NCBI RefSeq assembly: GCF_007483665.1
Contig: NZ_VIQO01000047.1
Span: 25,354-89,353 of the forward strand
DNA from: Catellatospora sichuanensis
GTDB taxonomy: Bacteria; Actinomycetota; Actinomycetes; Mycobacteriales; Micromonosporaceae
DNA length: 64,000 nt
Direction: 5' to 3'
In this document: in pieces, positions 7,948 through 17,000 of the stretch
Numbering within the stretch: position 1 is the stretch's first letter
How the letters are laid out: each line of letters starts with the position of its first letter
The notes under the pieces: model-generated
Told to the model about the DNA's origin: nothing
Databases searched by the model: none
What the model saw: only the letters and a program-made list of their open reading frames with translations
Position numbers and translations under genes: made by a program

Positions 7948-8681
7948 GCGGAACAGACAGCCGGGCCACTCGCCGCCGCGCGAAGTCAAAGGGTTCACCA
8001 GCACGACGTTGCCCGCGACATCGCGCCAGTCCGGCGGTTGCGCAATCGCATGTCGCCCGCAAGCCTGAAACACCTGCAGCTTGGCGGGCACACACTTGCG
8101 CGACGAAGATCCAAACAGGCCAGTTGTACACCGACACCTTGACGTTCAATCAAGTGATCAACGAGGGGAATTTCGCCTTTGCGGCGGTAGGCCTGACCAG
8201 GCTCGCGTGTCCAAGTGGGGACTTGAACCCCCACGGCCCGCACCGGTGCGGAGACCGGTGTTCATGCGCGGAACTTACACCATGATCAGCACGCGATCAA
8301 ACCGAAAATTCGTTCTCGTGAAGGACTACCCGCACGGACAGTAACATTAGACGACCCTTCTGGTGCTGCTCCGCTCTCGATGTAGGGCAGCGAGCCCTTG
8401 CGACGCGCCTTCGCGGTGGACCACCGGGACCGGCTGGGTCTGACGGTCTCGTGGGCAACGGCCGGATGCGGTCAGCGGCGCGCATTCCTGCTGGCTTGAA
8501 GCCTGCCGCGTGGCGTCGCTCGCGTCTAGCCGAGGGCTTCGCGGTTGCCGGCTGCGTCGACCGACGGGTGTCCGCTTGTGTGCCGTCGGGGCGGGGCAGG
8601 TGTAAGCAGTAGGTCTCACGCACCGCCGGCTGTGTCATAGCGGCTGCACGCTAGCTGAGGTTGGGTGGCCTGGGCCGGCGG
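7948..8681. other. Gene-poor stretch before the defence island
   Basis: About 730 bases without a supported protein gene; short frames on both strands have odd composition (runs of Arg/Pro). The only feature I can support is the tRNA-Leu-like 3' remnant around 8207-8281. The stretch marks the junction between ordinary metabolic genes and the minus-strand PLD/kinase-helicase pair. Confidence 0.4.
8207..8281 (-). other. Degenerate tRNA-like element (Leu-type T arm)
   Basis: On the minus strand, the segment GTGGGGGTTCAAGTCCCC (from about 8234 down to 8216) has the T-arm and conserved TTCAAGT of actinobacterial tRNA-Leu. Upstream of it is ACCGG-TCTCCGCA-CCGGT, like an anticodon arm but with an 8-base loop. 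No acceptor stem can be formed, because the bases after the T arm have no partner upstream. It is probably a tRNA fragment or pseudogene, of the kind left at integration sites, rather than a working tRNA. Confidence 0.3.
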
Positions 8682-10121
8682 TCAGGCCTGGGGGTGCTGG
8701 CTGGCGCGTTTGGCCGCTGCGCCGATCAGATCGGCGTAGCGGCGATACTGCTGCTCGATGTGCGCAGTCTCCCGCACGAGTGTTCCTTCGTGCGGGCGGT
8801 AGGTGCGGGTCGGCTGGTCGCGGAATGACAGCCAGTCGAATCCGGTGCTCACCCAGACGTCGTCGAAGATGAGGATGTTCGGATAGGGGTCCGGGACGTG
8901 CGCCACGGTGAGGCGGTCGTAGCGGCGAGCGAGTATCTGCAGCTTATGCAGCGCCGCTCTGTCGTTATGGGTGGTGTCGTGGCCGAGGCCGTAGCCGATG
9001 TGGGCTGTCATGTCCGCCCGCCGGAGCATGACCTCGAGTTTGGCGATGAAGCCGTCGGTGACGACCGCGTCGCGTACCCATGGTGCGGCCAGAAGCAAGC
9101 GGCGGCGTGCGGTGTCCAGGGCCGTGGTTAGCAGCTCCCGGTGTTCGAACAGCGGCACGCTTCGCACCGTCAGTGCGTCGAGTTCTGCGCGAGCGGTGTC
9201 ACTGTCCTTGCGGTGCGGGCCAGTGACGGCTCGCGGGGACCGTGACTCCTCGGATGGCGTGCTGTCGGCGCGGCGTTGCAGGTCACGGACGACGTCGTAC
9301 GATGCACGTTGTCTGCTGAGCGGGTCGGGTAGTTCGGGTTCGCGTACTGCTGGCGCTAGCTGGATCTTGGTCCGGCTGAGTCCGCCGGCGTGGTGTAGGG
9401 CGTTGTCGTGGGCTTCGCTGAGGGTGTCGTCGACGATGACGTTGAAGCGGTGGTCGTCGGCTGTTTCCGAGACGTAGACCAGCAGTACGGCTGGCAGGAA
9501 CAGGCGTGGTTGGCGGGTGACCGCTTCGACGCTGAGCACCTCGATTGTCGGTCGGCTTTCGTCGGAATTGCCGCGGTCGAGTAGCTGGTTGAGCATTCGA
9601 GGTGTGACGTCCGAGGTGGCGACCTCGTTGGTGCGCGACGACGGCAGCAGCACCATGCTTCGAGCTTCGGTGTCGGCACGAGTGATCAGGTCGGGCCTGC
9701 TGTGCGGGACTGGTTTCCAGAGCATGCGGTCGAAGGCCCGCTGGTGTTCGGTGCGCTGCGGTGTGGTGGTGGACATCTCCGTGACGGCTAGCTTGCCCCG
9801 GTGGGTCAGTAGGACCTTGTGGGCGCCGAGCGTGTCGGGACGGTACTCGATGGTTTCGGCCGACAGTTGGACCGCGACGGCGTCGGATACGGTCGGTGCG
9901 TCGATTCCAAGGACGGCTGCCATGTTGTCGACCTTGTGGATGCCGTGGTCGGCCAGTCGCAGTACGAACTCGTCGACCAAAGGCAGGTCCTTGCGTTCCT
10001 GGGCCAGTACGTCGAGGGTCAGCAGTGAGACGGGTACGGCTACCTCGCCGGCGTAGGCCAGGTGGTATCCGGGATGCTGGTCGCTGTAGCGGCGTGCGGC
10101 GATGACGGTGGGGTCAGCCAT
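8682..10121 (-). CDS. PLD-fold protein with N-terminal winged-helix-like region
   Basis: A 479-residue protein. The C-terminal third (about residues 330-450) has the pattern of a phospholipase-D-fold domain: RRRLLLAAPWVRDAVVTDGF, a second strand TAHIGYGLG, and then HVPDPYPNILIFDDVWVSTG with FDWLSF. The HxK motif is altered (His, then no Lys at the usual place), so hydrolase activity is uncertain. The N-terminal region (LADHGIHKVDNMAAVLGIDA, then VLLTHRGKLAV) resembles winged-helix DNA-binding folds. Its ATG lies inside the 3' end of the kinase-helicase gene (8-base overlap), so the two are made together. A nuclease or DNA-binding partner of the helicase is likely but inferred. DISARM's DrmC is also a PLD protein, but other DISARM genes are absent. 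Confidence 0.6.
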   Translation of the reverse strand: MADPTVIAARRYSDQHPGYHLAYAGEVAVPVSLLTLDVLAQERKDLPLVDEFVLRLADHGIHKVDNMAAVLGIDAPTVSDAVAVQLSAETIEYRPDTLGAHKVLLTHRGKLAVTEMSTTTPQRTEHQRAFDRMLWKPVPHSRPDLITRADTEARSMVLLPSSRTNEVATSDVTPRMLNQLLDRGNSDESRPTIEVLSVEAVTRQPRLFLPAVLLVYVSETADDHRFNVIVDDTLSEAHDNALHHAGGLSRTKIQLAPAVREPELPDPLSRQRASYDVVRDLQRRADSTPSEESRSPRAVTGPHRKDSDTARAELDALTVRSVPLFEHRELLTTALDTARRRLLLAAPWVRDAVVTDGFIAKLEVMLRRADMTAHIGYGLGHDTTHNDRAALHKLQILARRYDRLTVAHVPDPYPNILIFDDVWVSTGFDWLSFRDQPTRTYRPHEGTLVRETAHIEQQYRRYADLIGAAAKRASQHPQA

Positions 10122-13100
10122 TGCTTGCGGCTCCGATCGCGCAGTTATCGCTGTTGCGGCGGATGTGGGTCAGCACGGTGTTGAGCGGACCGGGCGCTGA
10201 CTCGCAGAATGGAGCGTCCCCGACGATGACAAGTCCGTAGCGGGAGCGCGACAGTGCGACGTTGATGCGCCGCCAGTTGCGGGCGTCGAGGAAGCCGAAG
10301 GCGCGTTTGTCGTTGCTGCGGACCACCGAGTAGAAGGTGATGTCGGCTTCTCGTCCTTGTACCGCGTCGACTGTCTTGACCTCGATGTCCAGGTGGTCGG
10401 ACGGGGGGCCCGCGACGGCGCGGCGTAGTTGCTCCATCTGCTTGTCGTATGCGGTCAGCACGAGCACCCGCAGGGGCTTGCCGTCGGGCGTCTTGATGTG
10501 TCCCTTGTCCAGCGCGGTGCGTAGCGTCATGATCGCCCGGCGGATCACACGGACCTCGCGGTGGTTGACCCAGCTTGTGCCGTCGCTGCGCTCACGTCGG
10601 TCGGCGATCGCGCCGGTGTCCATCCACGTGACCGGCTTGTAGAGCACGTCCCAGCCGGGCAGCGTCCGCGTCGCCTTGGAGACGAGCCGGCCTTCGTAGA
10701 AGCACGCGGAGACGAGGTCACCGATGCCGGGATGCATCCGGTACTGGTGGGTGAGCCGGTGCCTGGCCGCCGCAGGCGCATGGTCGAGCAGCCGCTGGAA
10801 CAAGCTGTGTTCGACGTCGGCGCGCTCGAGGTTGTGGCGCTGCATCAGCTCAGGATGGTCAAGGACTTCCTCCTGCATCGGCGGCAGCTGGTTGGGGTCT
10901 CCGACCAGTACCCATCGTTTGGACCGGGCAAGCGGAACGAGGGTCTCGGTGGCGGTGGCCTTGGATGCCTCGTCGAGGATGCACAGGTCGAACTTGAGGT
11001 CCTGGACGGCGGGGTGCGACAGGAAACCCAGGCAGGTGCCGGCAATGACCCGTGAGGCGCGCAGGACGACGCCTTCCAGCTCCCTGCCGGATTCGATCCG
11101 CTGGAACCATTCGGCTTGCAGTGTGAGCAGCCCGACGAGTTTGCGCAGGTGCTCGTCGGTGCCCACGACGGCGTCGAAGGCGCCTCGGGCGACGTCTAGG
11201 GTCGGCTCCGTGGGCAGTTCGAGGTCGCCGTTGAGCGCCGTGTTGGCCTGGCCGCGCAGTTGCTCGATGCGTTCGGTGAGCGCCTGGACCCGGTCGTTGA
11301 GCACGGCCGTCTCCGAGGCGTTTTCTTCTTCGCCGAAGTCGGGCAGCTTGCCGGTCGAGCCGGTCGGCGAGTCGGCAAGGCTGTTCAGCCGCGCCTTGGC
11401 GGCGTCGAGGTCGCGTATAGCCTCGATCAGCTCCAGGATCAAGGCCGCGCCCTGTACATGTCCGTGGTCGACGCCTGTTTCCTGGGCTCGTTTGCGCAGC
11501 TCGGCGGCTGCCCGCTGCCGAACCTGACGGATCGTGGCCGGCATCTTCTGGTCGAGTAGATGCTGGCGAGCTTCGGCGGCGATGCGTGGGTCGTCTTCTT
11601 TGCCGAGGCGGACGAGGTTCTGCACACCGGCTTCGGCGAGACGGACCAGCGCGTTGTCGACCGCGACGTGGGTCTGGCTGACCAGCAGGATCCGGGCGTC
11701 GGGCTTGCGCGCCAGTTCCTGCTGTACGAGTTCAGCGATGAAGCTGGTTTTGCCGGTACCGGGTGGGCCTTCCAGGAGGAAGAAGTCGGGACTGGCGACC
11801 GCGGCGGTCACAGCCGCTTTCTTGTCATCGTCGAGCGCCGCGCTGAACCAGGAGGCTACGTCGCGGGCGTAGGGGGCGGCGATCCGGCTGGGGTCGAGCA
11901 GAAGTTGGCGAAGTTGGGGACGGACCGAGATCCCGGCCCGAACGCTGACGACGGCATCACGCTGACGCCGCAGCGACGAGGCGGTCGGCCCGATGTGCAG
12001 GGCGAGGTCACCGACAGGCGGTAAGGATTTGACCTTGCGGGGGTATGCGACCGTGATGGTCGAGTCGTCCTGCGCCACGACGACGCCGGGCCCGCCGACG
12101 GGCTTGCCGGTGGGAGTGCGGCACACCCGGTCCTGGCCGACGATGTCGCCGTCGGTACTACGGCGCAGGTAGAACGTCACCCGCTTGCGGTCGATATCGA
12201 CGGCCTTGTACTCCAGTGGTGTTTCCCGTTCCCGCTCAAGGTCCTCTTTCGCCTCAAGCAGGCTGATCCACTTGCCGAACAGTGCGTCCTCGGCCTGGCG
12301 GTGCTTCTCGTCGTCCAGGCGCAGGTAATGGTCGTCAACTGCTGCGAGGATCATGCGCTGGGTGTCCAGCGCCGTGACGTGCGGCTGCTGGCGCGACGTC
12401 CACTTGATCTGCTCGCCGACTGCCCAGCCCCGTCGGCGGATGCCTTCCAGAACCTGGTCTTCTGCGTCGTTGACCCTGGTCACGAAGAACTCGGGCTTGC
12501 CGGCAGCGACCGCCAGACGGAGGCGGCGGGTGCTTCCGATCAGCTCCAGCGTGTCCGCCGACATGTTGCCTGCACGGTCTGTGTAGCGGACCAGGTGGCT
12601 TCCGTGGGCCAACTCGCGGCCCAGCTCCTGTTCCACGGCGTCGGCATCGCGATCGAGCGGCGGTTTGACCAGGCGCCGGGCTGCATCCTCGTTGACGCGC
12701 AGCTGCGCTGGGCGCACGAAATCGGAGAAGCGACGCTGACGGCCGACTTGGATCTCGCGCAGCATGCTGCGCAGCACGACGGCATTTTGCGGGCGGGCTT
12801 GCGGGTCCCTGTTCGTGCACCTCTCCAGCAACGCCTTGACCTGAGGCGGCACGTCGACGTCGGCGAGCGCGTTGTCGATGTCGGGGTAGTCGTCGAATGG
12901 GCCGGCGGTCAGGCAGCGTAGCGCTGTCGCGGCGAAGCCCCACACGTCACGGCTGGCGCTGCCCATGCCATACAAGTCCGGCGGTGCGTAGGGGCGCGAG
13001 AAGTGGTCGACGACTGTGAGCTCCGACAGCATCTGGCTGCGGATCTTGCTGATGCCGAAGTCGGCGAGTTTGGGCGTGCCGTCCTCGGCGATCAGGATGT

Positions 13101-13515
13101 TGGCCGGTTTCACGTCGCGGTGGACCACGTCGCGCTCGTGGGCGTGCGCCAGCGCTTCGACCAGCGGAAGTCCCCACTGCTCGGCGAAGTCGTCCCAGCC
13201 CAGGTCTCCGTCAGCGGGCAGGACGCTGAGCAGGTTCCGGTCGAACCAGGGCATGACTAGGTAGAACGCGTCCTCGGCTTCATCTTCGCCGAACGCTATC
13301 AACGAGACGATGTTGGGGTGGTCGAGCAGGTAGAGAGCGTCGACTTCGCGGCGGAAAAAGACCCGCTGGATCTCGTCTGCGTCGGCGCGTGAGATCAGTT
13401 TCAGGGCGACGACGGCTCCGTCGCCTTCGGTGTCGATCGCTTTGAGGATCTTTGCCTGGCCGCCACTGCGTTCTTTGTCGGTCTTGACGACGTACCGCTC
13501 CGCCACCACACGCAA
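10114..13515 (-). CDS. Ser/Thr protein kinase fused to a superfamily 1 (Upf1/Dna2-like) helicase
   Basis: A 1133-residue fusion. Residues about 8-260 are an intact Hanks-type kinase: Lys39 in ALKLI, VHRDVKPANILI (131-142) with catalytic Asp134, ADFGIS (151-156), and the SRPYAPPD activation segment. After a linker with beta-rich sequence (about 430-510), residues about 540-1120 form an SF1 helicase: Walker A GPPGTGKT (583-590), LDEAS (847-851), VGDPNQLPP (871-879), QYRMHP (924-929) and motif VDAVQGREADITFY with NVALSR near the end. A coiled-coil stretch is likely inside (about 690-760). The start is TTG at 13515, seven bases after GGAGG; downstream GTGs are possible. It overlaps the PLD gene and is divergent from pglW, which also carries kinase domains, so a defence role is likely. 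Confidence 0.85.
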   Translation of the reverse strand: MRVVAERYVVKTDKERSGGQAKILKAIDTEGDGAVVALKLISRADADEIQRVFFRREVDALYLLDHPNIVSLIAFGEDEAEDAFYLVMPWFDRNLLSVLPADGDLGWDDFAEQWGLPLVEALAHAHERDVVHRDVKPANILIAEDGTPKLADFGISKIRSQMLSELTVVDHFSRPYAPPDLYGMGSASRDVWGFAATALRCLTAGPFDDYPDIDNALADVDVPPQVKALLERCTNRDPQARPQNAVVLRSMLREIQVGRQRRFSDFVRPAQLRVNEDAARRLVKPPLDRDADAVEQELGRELAHGSHLVRYTDRAGNMSADTLELIGSTRRLRLAVAAGKPEFFVTRVNDAEDQVLEGIRRRGWAVGEQIKWTSRQQPHVTALDTQRMILAAVDDHYLRLDDEKHRQAEDALFGKWISLLEAKEDLERERETPLEYKAVDIDRKRVTFYLRRSTDGDIVGQDRVCRTPTGKPVGGPGVVVAQDDSTITVAYPRKVKSLPPVGDLALHIGPTASSLRRQRDAVVSVRAGISVRPQLRQLLLDPSRIAAPYARDVASWFSAALDDDKKAAVTAAVASPDFFLLEGPPGTGKTSFIAELVQQELARKPDARILLVSQTHVAVDNALVRLAEAGVQNLVRLGKEDDPRIAAEARQHLLDQKMPATIRQVRQRAAAELRKRAQETGVDHGHVQGAALILELIEAIRDLDAAKARLNSLADSPTGSTGKLPDFGEEENASETAVLNDRVQALTERIEQLRGQANTALNGDLELPTEPTLDVARGAFDAVVGTDEHLRKLVGLLTLQAEWFQRIESGRELEGVVLRASRVIAGTCLGFLSHPAVQDLKFDLCILDEASKATATETLVPLARSKRWVLVGDPNQLPPMQEEVLDHPELMQRHNLERADVEHSLFQRLLDHAPAAARHRLTHQYRMHPGIGDLVSACFYEGRLVSKATRTLPGWDVLYKPVTWMDTGAIADRRERSDGTSWVNHREVRVIRRAIMTLRTALDKGHIKTPDGKPLRVLVLTAYDKQMEQLRRAVAGPPSDHLDIEVKTVDAVQGREADITFYSVVRSNDKRAFGFLDARNWRRINVALSRSRYGLVIVGDAPFCESAPGPLNTVLTHIRRNSDNCAIGAASNG

Positions 13516-14009
13516 CGCTAGGCCTCCTCGCTGTAGTCGGCGCAGCGTAGCCTAACGGACCGGGCCCGCGCGGGCCGTGCGGCGTCGAACGGCTGTGCCA
13601 TTTCAACGGGTCTCACCGGCGGACGCGGATGTCAGCCTGGTCGTGCAGCCACGGCAAGCGGCCGAGGCCACTAATTTCGGATCGTTGGAGCAGCTTGCGC
13701 CGATCTGACGATAAGCGGCCACTTCCGGCAACCACCCTCGCGCTTCCGAGGTGTGCGACTCCGACCGATACAGCGCTACGTTCAGCAGCAACCTGACAGT
13801 TTGTCAGCCAGACAGGCGAGCGGTGTCGCCACACGTGGGCGCCAAGCTGGCCATGCCGCAGGCTAATGGGCTACTTGATCTCGTCGACTGGGCCAACGCA
13901 AGTAGCCATGTCGGGGTCAAACAGCGCAGCGTGCACCGCCGTAGTATCTGAACATTCATCCGCGAGCGGGTGACAACGCCTCGTCATCGTTGACCTTGGG
14001 AGGGTTGCA
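13516..14009. promoter_or_regulatory. Divergent promoter region between the kinase-helicase operon and pglW
   Basis: About 490 bases hold no supported gene and must contain the promoters of both operons. CTGACA-GTT-TGTCAG (13793-13807) is a perfect 6-base inverted repeat with a 3-base spacer and is the best operator candidate. GGAGG (minus strand, about 13523-13527) and GGGAGGG (13998-14004, plus) are the ribosome binding sites. No convincing paired -35/-10 hexamers were identified. Confidence 0.4.
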
Positions 14010-17000
14010 GTGCGCGTGGACTCGCCGCGCTGGGAGCAGTTGAATCCCAGCTCCTTCGCGCACGAGCAGGATGGGCTACACGAGCTGGCCTCGTATCTGC
14101 CTGACGCCGACCCGTACCATGTGTGGGCAAATGTCGAGTTCGTCGGCACCGACGGCTCGATCAACGAGGTAGATGCTCTCGTCTTGACGCCCAGCGGATT
14201 GTTCGTTGTCGAGCTCAAGCACTGGCAGGGCGAGATATGGGGTGACGGGATCCAGTGGGTGCGCCGGATGCCCAATGGACGTCAGACTCCTGAGGACAAC
14301 CCCTACATACTTGCCAACCGCAAGGCGAAGCGTCTGGCTGGCTTGATCAGGTTTTATGCACGCAAGCAGGGCAAGGAAGCGCTTACGCCCTATGTCGGAG
14401 CGGCGGTGTTCTTGCACGCCCGCGACCTGCGTACTCGCTTCGACGAGGTCGGCCGACAGGGCGTGTACGGCCTGCATGCCAACAGCGCCGGGCTGGATAG
14501 TTTGCAGCAGTTCGTGCTGGCTCGCCCGGTGCAGCAGCAGCGTCTGGTCGACGCCCAACGTGGCCGGCAGATCATCGAGCTCGTCAAGGGTGCCAAGATC
14601 CGACCGTCGGTCGCTGACCGCCGCATCGGACAGTTGATCTTGCATCCGCGGCCATTCGCGGAGGGCGTCGGTTGGCAGGACTTCCTCGCGGGACATTCGA
14701 TGAACACGAGTGTGGTTCGTCGGGTGCGGTTCTACCTCACCAGCCGGGCCGCCGAGGAGGATGTGCCGATCATCCGCCGGGCCGCCGATCGCGAGTTCCG
14801 GCTGCTGCAAGGCATCAACCACCCCGGCATCGCCCATCCGGTGGACCTGGTCGACCACTCGTTCGGTCCGGCTGTGGTGTTCGACCACACGGCGGACTCC
14901 GTGCGGCTGGATCAGTGGCTGGTTCAGCGTGAGCGGAAGCTGACGCTGGCTCAGAAACTCGACCTTGTCCAGGACCTCGCCGAGATCGTCGAGTACGCGC
15001 ACTCCCGGCGGCTGTCGCATCGCGCCCTGCACCCGCGCGCTGTCGTGGTGGCCAACGCGGACAAGCCACGTCCCCACCTGTCGGTCATTGACTGGCAGAC
15101 CGGCGGCAGCATCGCCGGGGCGACTCAGGTGACCCGGTTGAGCTCCACCGCAGACGGCGCCGGGTTGGAATTGTTCTTCGACGACGAGGTTCGCCGCTAC
15201 CAGGCACCGGAGAGCACCGTGAGCGCGCAGGCGTCGGGTGTGCTGCTTGACGTGTTCGGGTTGGGCGCCACGGCGTACCGCATCTTCGCCGGCAACGCTC
15301 CCGCGGAGACGGCCGAGGAATTGCTGTCCGCGGTGCGCAACAGGGGCCTAAACCTGGCTGCGGTGGTGGACGGGATGCCCGACTCGCTGGTCACCCTCAT
15401 CTACGACGCCACCCACGGCGATCCGGGACAGCGGTTGCGCAGCATCAGCGAGTTCCGCCGCAAGCTGGAGGAAGTCTGGGAGGAGATCACCGCTCCGGAG
15501 CCGGAAGCCGTCACCGATCCGCTGTCCGCGGCCAAGCATGACGTGCTCGACGGTGGTTTGACTGTGCTGCGCCGCCTGGGGTCGGGAGCGACCGCGACCG
15601 CGCTGCTTGTCTGGCGGGGCGACGGCGACAAGCGCCAGGAACTGGTACTCAAGGTCGCCCGCGACGAACAGCACGCCGACCGGCTGGCCGCCGAGGCCGA
15701 GAGCCTGAGCAAGCTGAAATACGCCCACATCGCCTCACTGGTCGAAGGGCCGGTCACGGTCGGTGGGCGCACCGCGCTGCTGCTGGAGAGCGCCGGCCCC
15801 CGCACTCTGGCCGAGGAACTTCAGAGCGGGCGCTTGGCCCTGGAGATGCTGGAGCGCTACGGCCGCGACCTGCTCGACATCCTTACCTACCTCGACAGCC
15901 AGGGTGTGTGGCACCGCGACCTGAAGCCAGCGAACCTGGCCGCTCGGCCCCGCACCAAGGACAAGCAGCTGCACCTGTGTGCGTTCGACTTCTCCCTGGC
16001 CTCTGCCTCGGCCGACCAGCTCACAGCGGGCACTCCCCCGTACCTCGACCCGTTCCTCGGCGGCAAGCGGCCGCGCTACGACGCCGCGGCCGAGCGGTTC
16101 GCCGCCGCGGTGACCCTGTACGAGATGGCCACCGGGCAGCTGCCCCGGTGGGGAGACAACGCGAACCCGGCCGCCATTGATGACGAGGTGGCGCTTGAGC
16201 CGACCGCGTTCGACCCGGCGATCGCCGACCGGTTGATCACCTTCTTCGCTAAGGCTCTTGCCCGCGACGCCGCCCAGCGGTTCGACACCGTCGAAGAAAT
16301 GGCCGACGCCTGGCGGGCGATCTTCCGTAACATTCCGAAGCTGCCCGCCATCCCGGTCACCGGCCCGACCTCGATCACCCGTGACACGCCGCTGGACGCG
16401 ACTGACCTCACCGTTCGGGCTCGGTCGGCGCTGGAGCGCCTGGGCGTACACACCGTCGGTGACCTGCTCGACTACAAGCCTGCAGATCTGACCCGTGCAC
16501 AGGGTGTACCCGACGCCACGCGCAAGGAGATCCGCGCGGTGACGCGTACCCTCCAGGCGCAGTTCGGAGCCATCCCCGCCGCCCCGCTGGTCGCCGCGGA
16601 CAAGCCGATTGCGCAGGGCGTCGAGGCGGTCTGCGCGAACCTTCTCGCCGAAACCAGCGACAAAGACCGCGGCCCTATGAAGGTTCTGCTCGGTCAGGCC
16701 GCAACGGCGGACGGCATGTACCTACGCTGGCCGGCCCAGTCCGAGGCCGCCCGCGGGACCGGTCAGACCCAACCGCAGATCTCGGTGCTGCTGCGCAAGC
16801 ACGCCAGGATGTGGCTCGACAACGCAGCGCTCTGCCAGGTCCGCGACGAGATCGTGGCCCTGCTGAAGACTCGTGGCGCGGTGATGAGCAGCGACGAGCT
16901 TGCCGAGGCGCTGATTGCTGCCCGCGGCTCGTTCACCACGGGGCCGGGACGCCTGCCGCAGGCCATAGGCCTGGTCCGTGCAGCTGTCGAGGTCGAGCTC

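Noticed and set aside
8297..8638. Small minus-strand frame in the gene-poor stretch
   Set aside because: Arg/Pro-rich, no ribosome binding site, no similarity recognised.
8682..13515. DISARM system
   Set aside because: A helicase and a PLD protein are present, but no DrmB, no DrmA-type helicase and no DrmMI/MII methylase, and the helicase is SF1 with a kinase.
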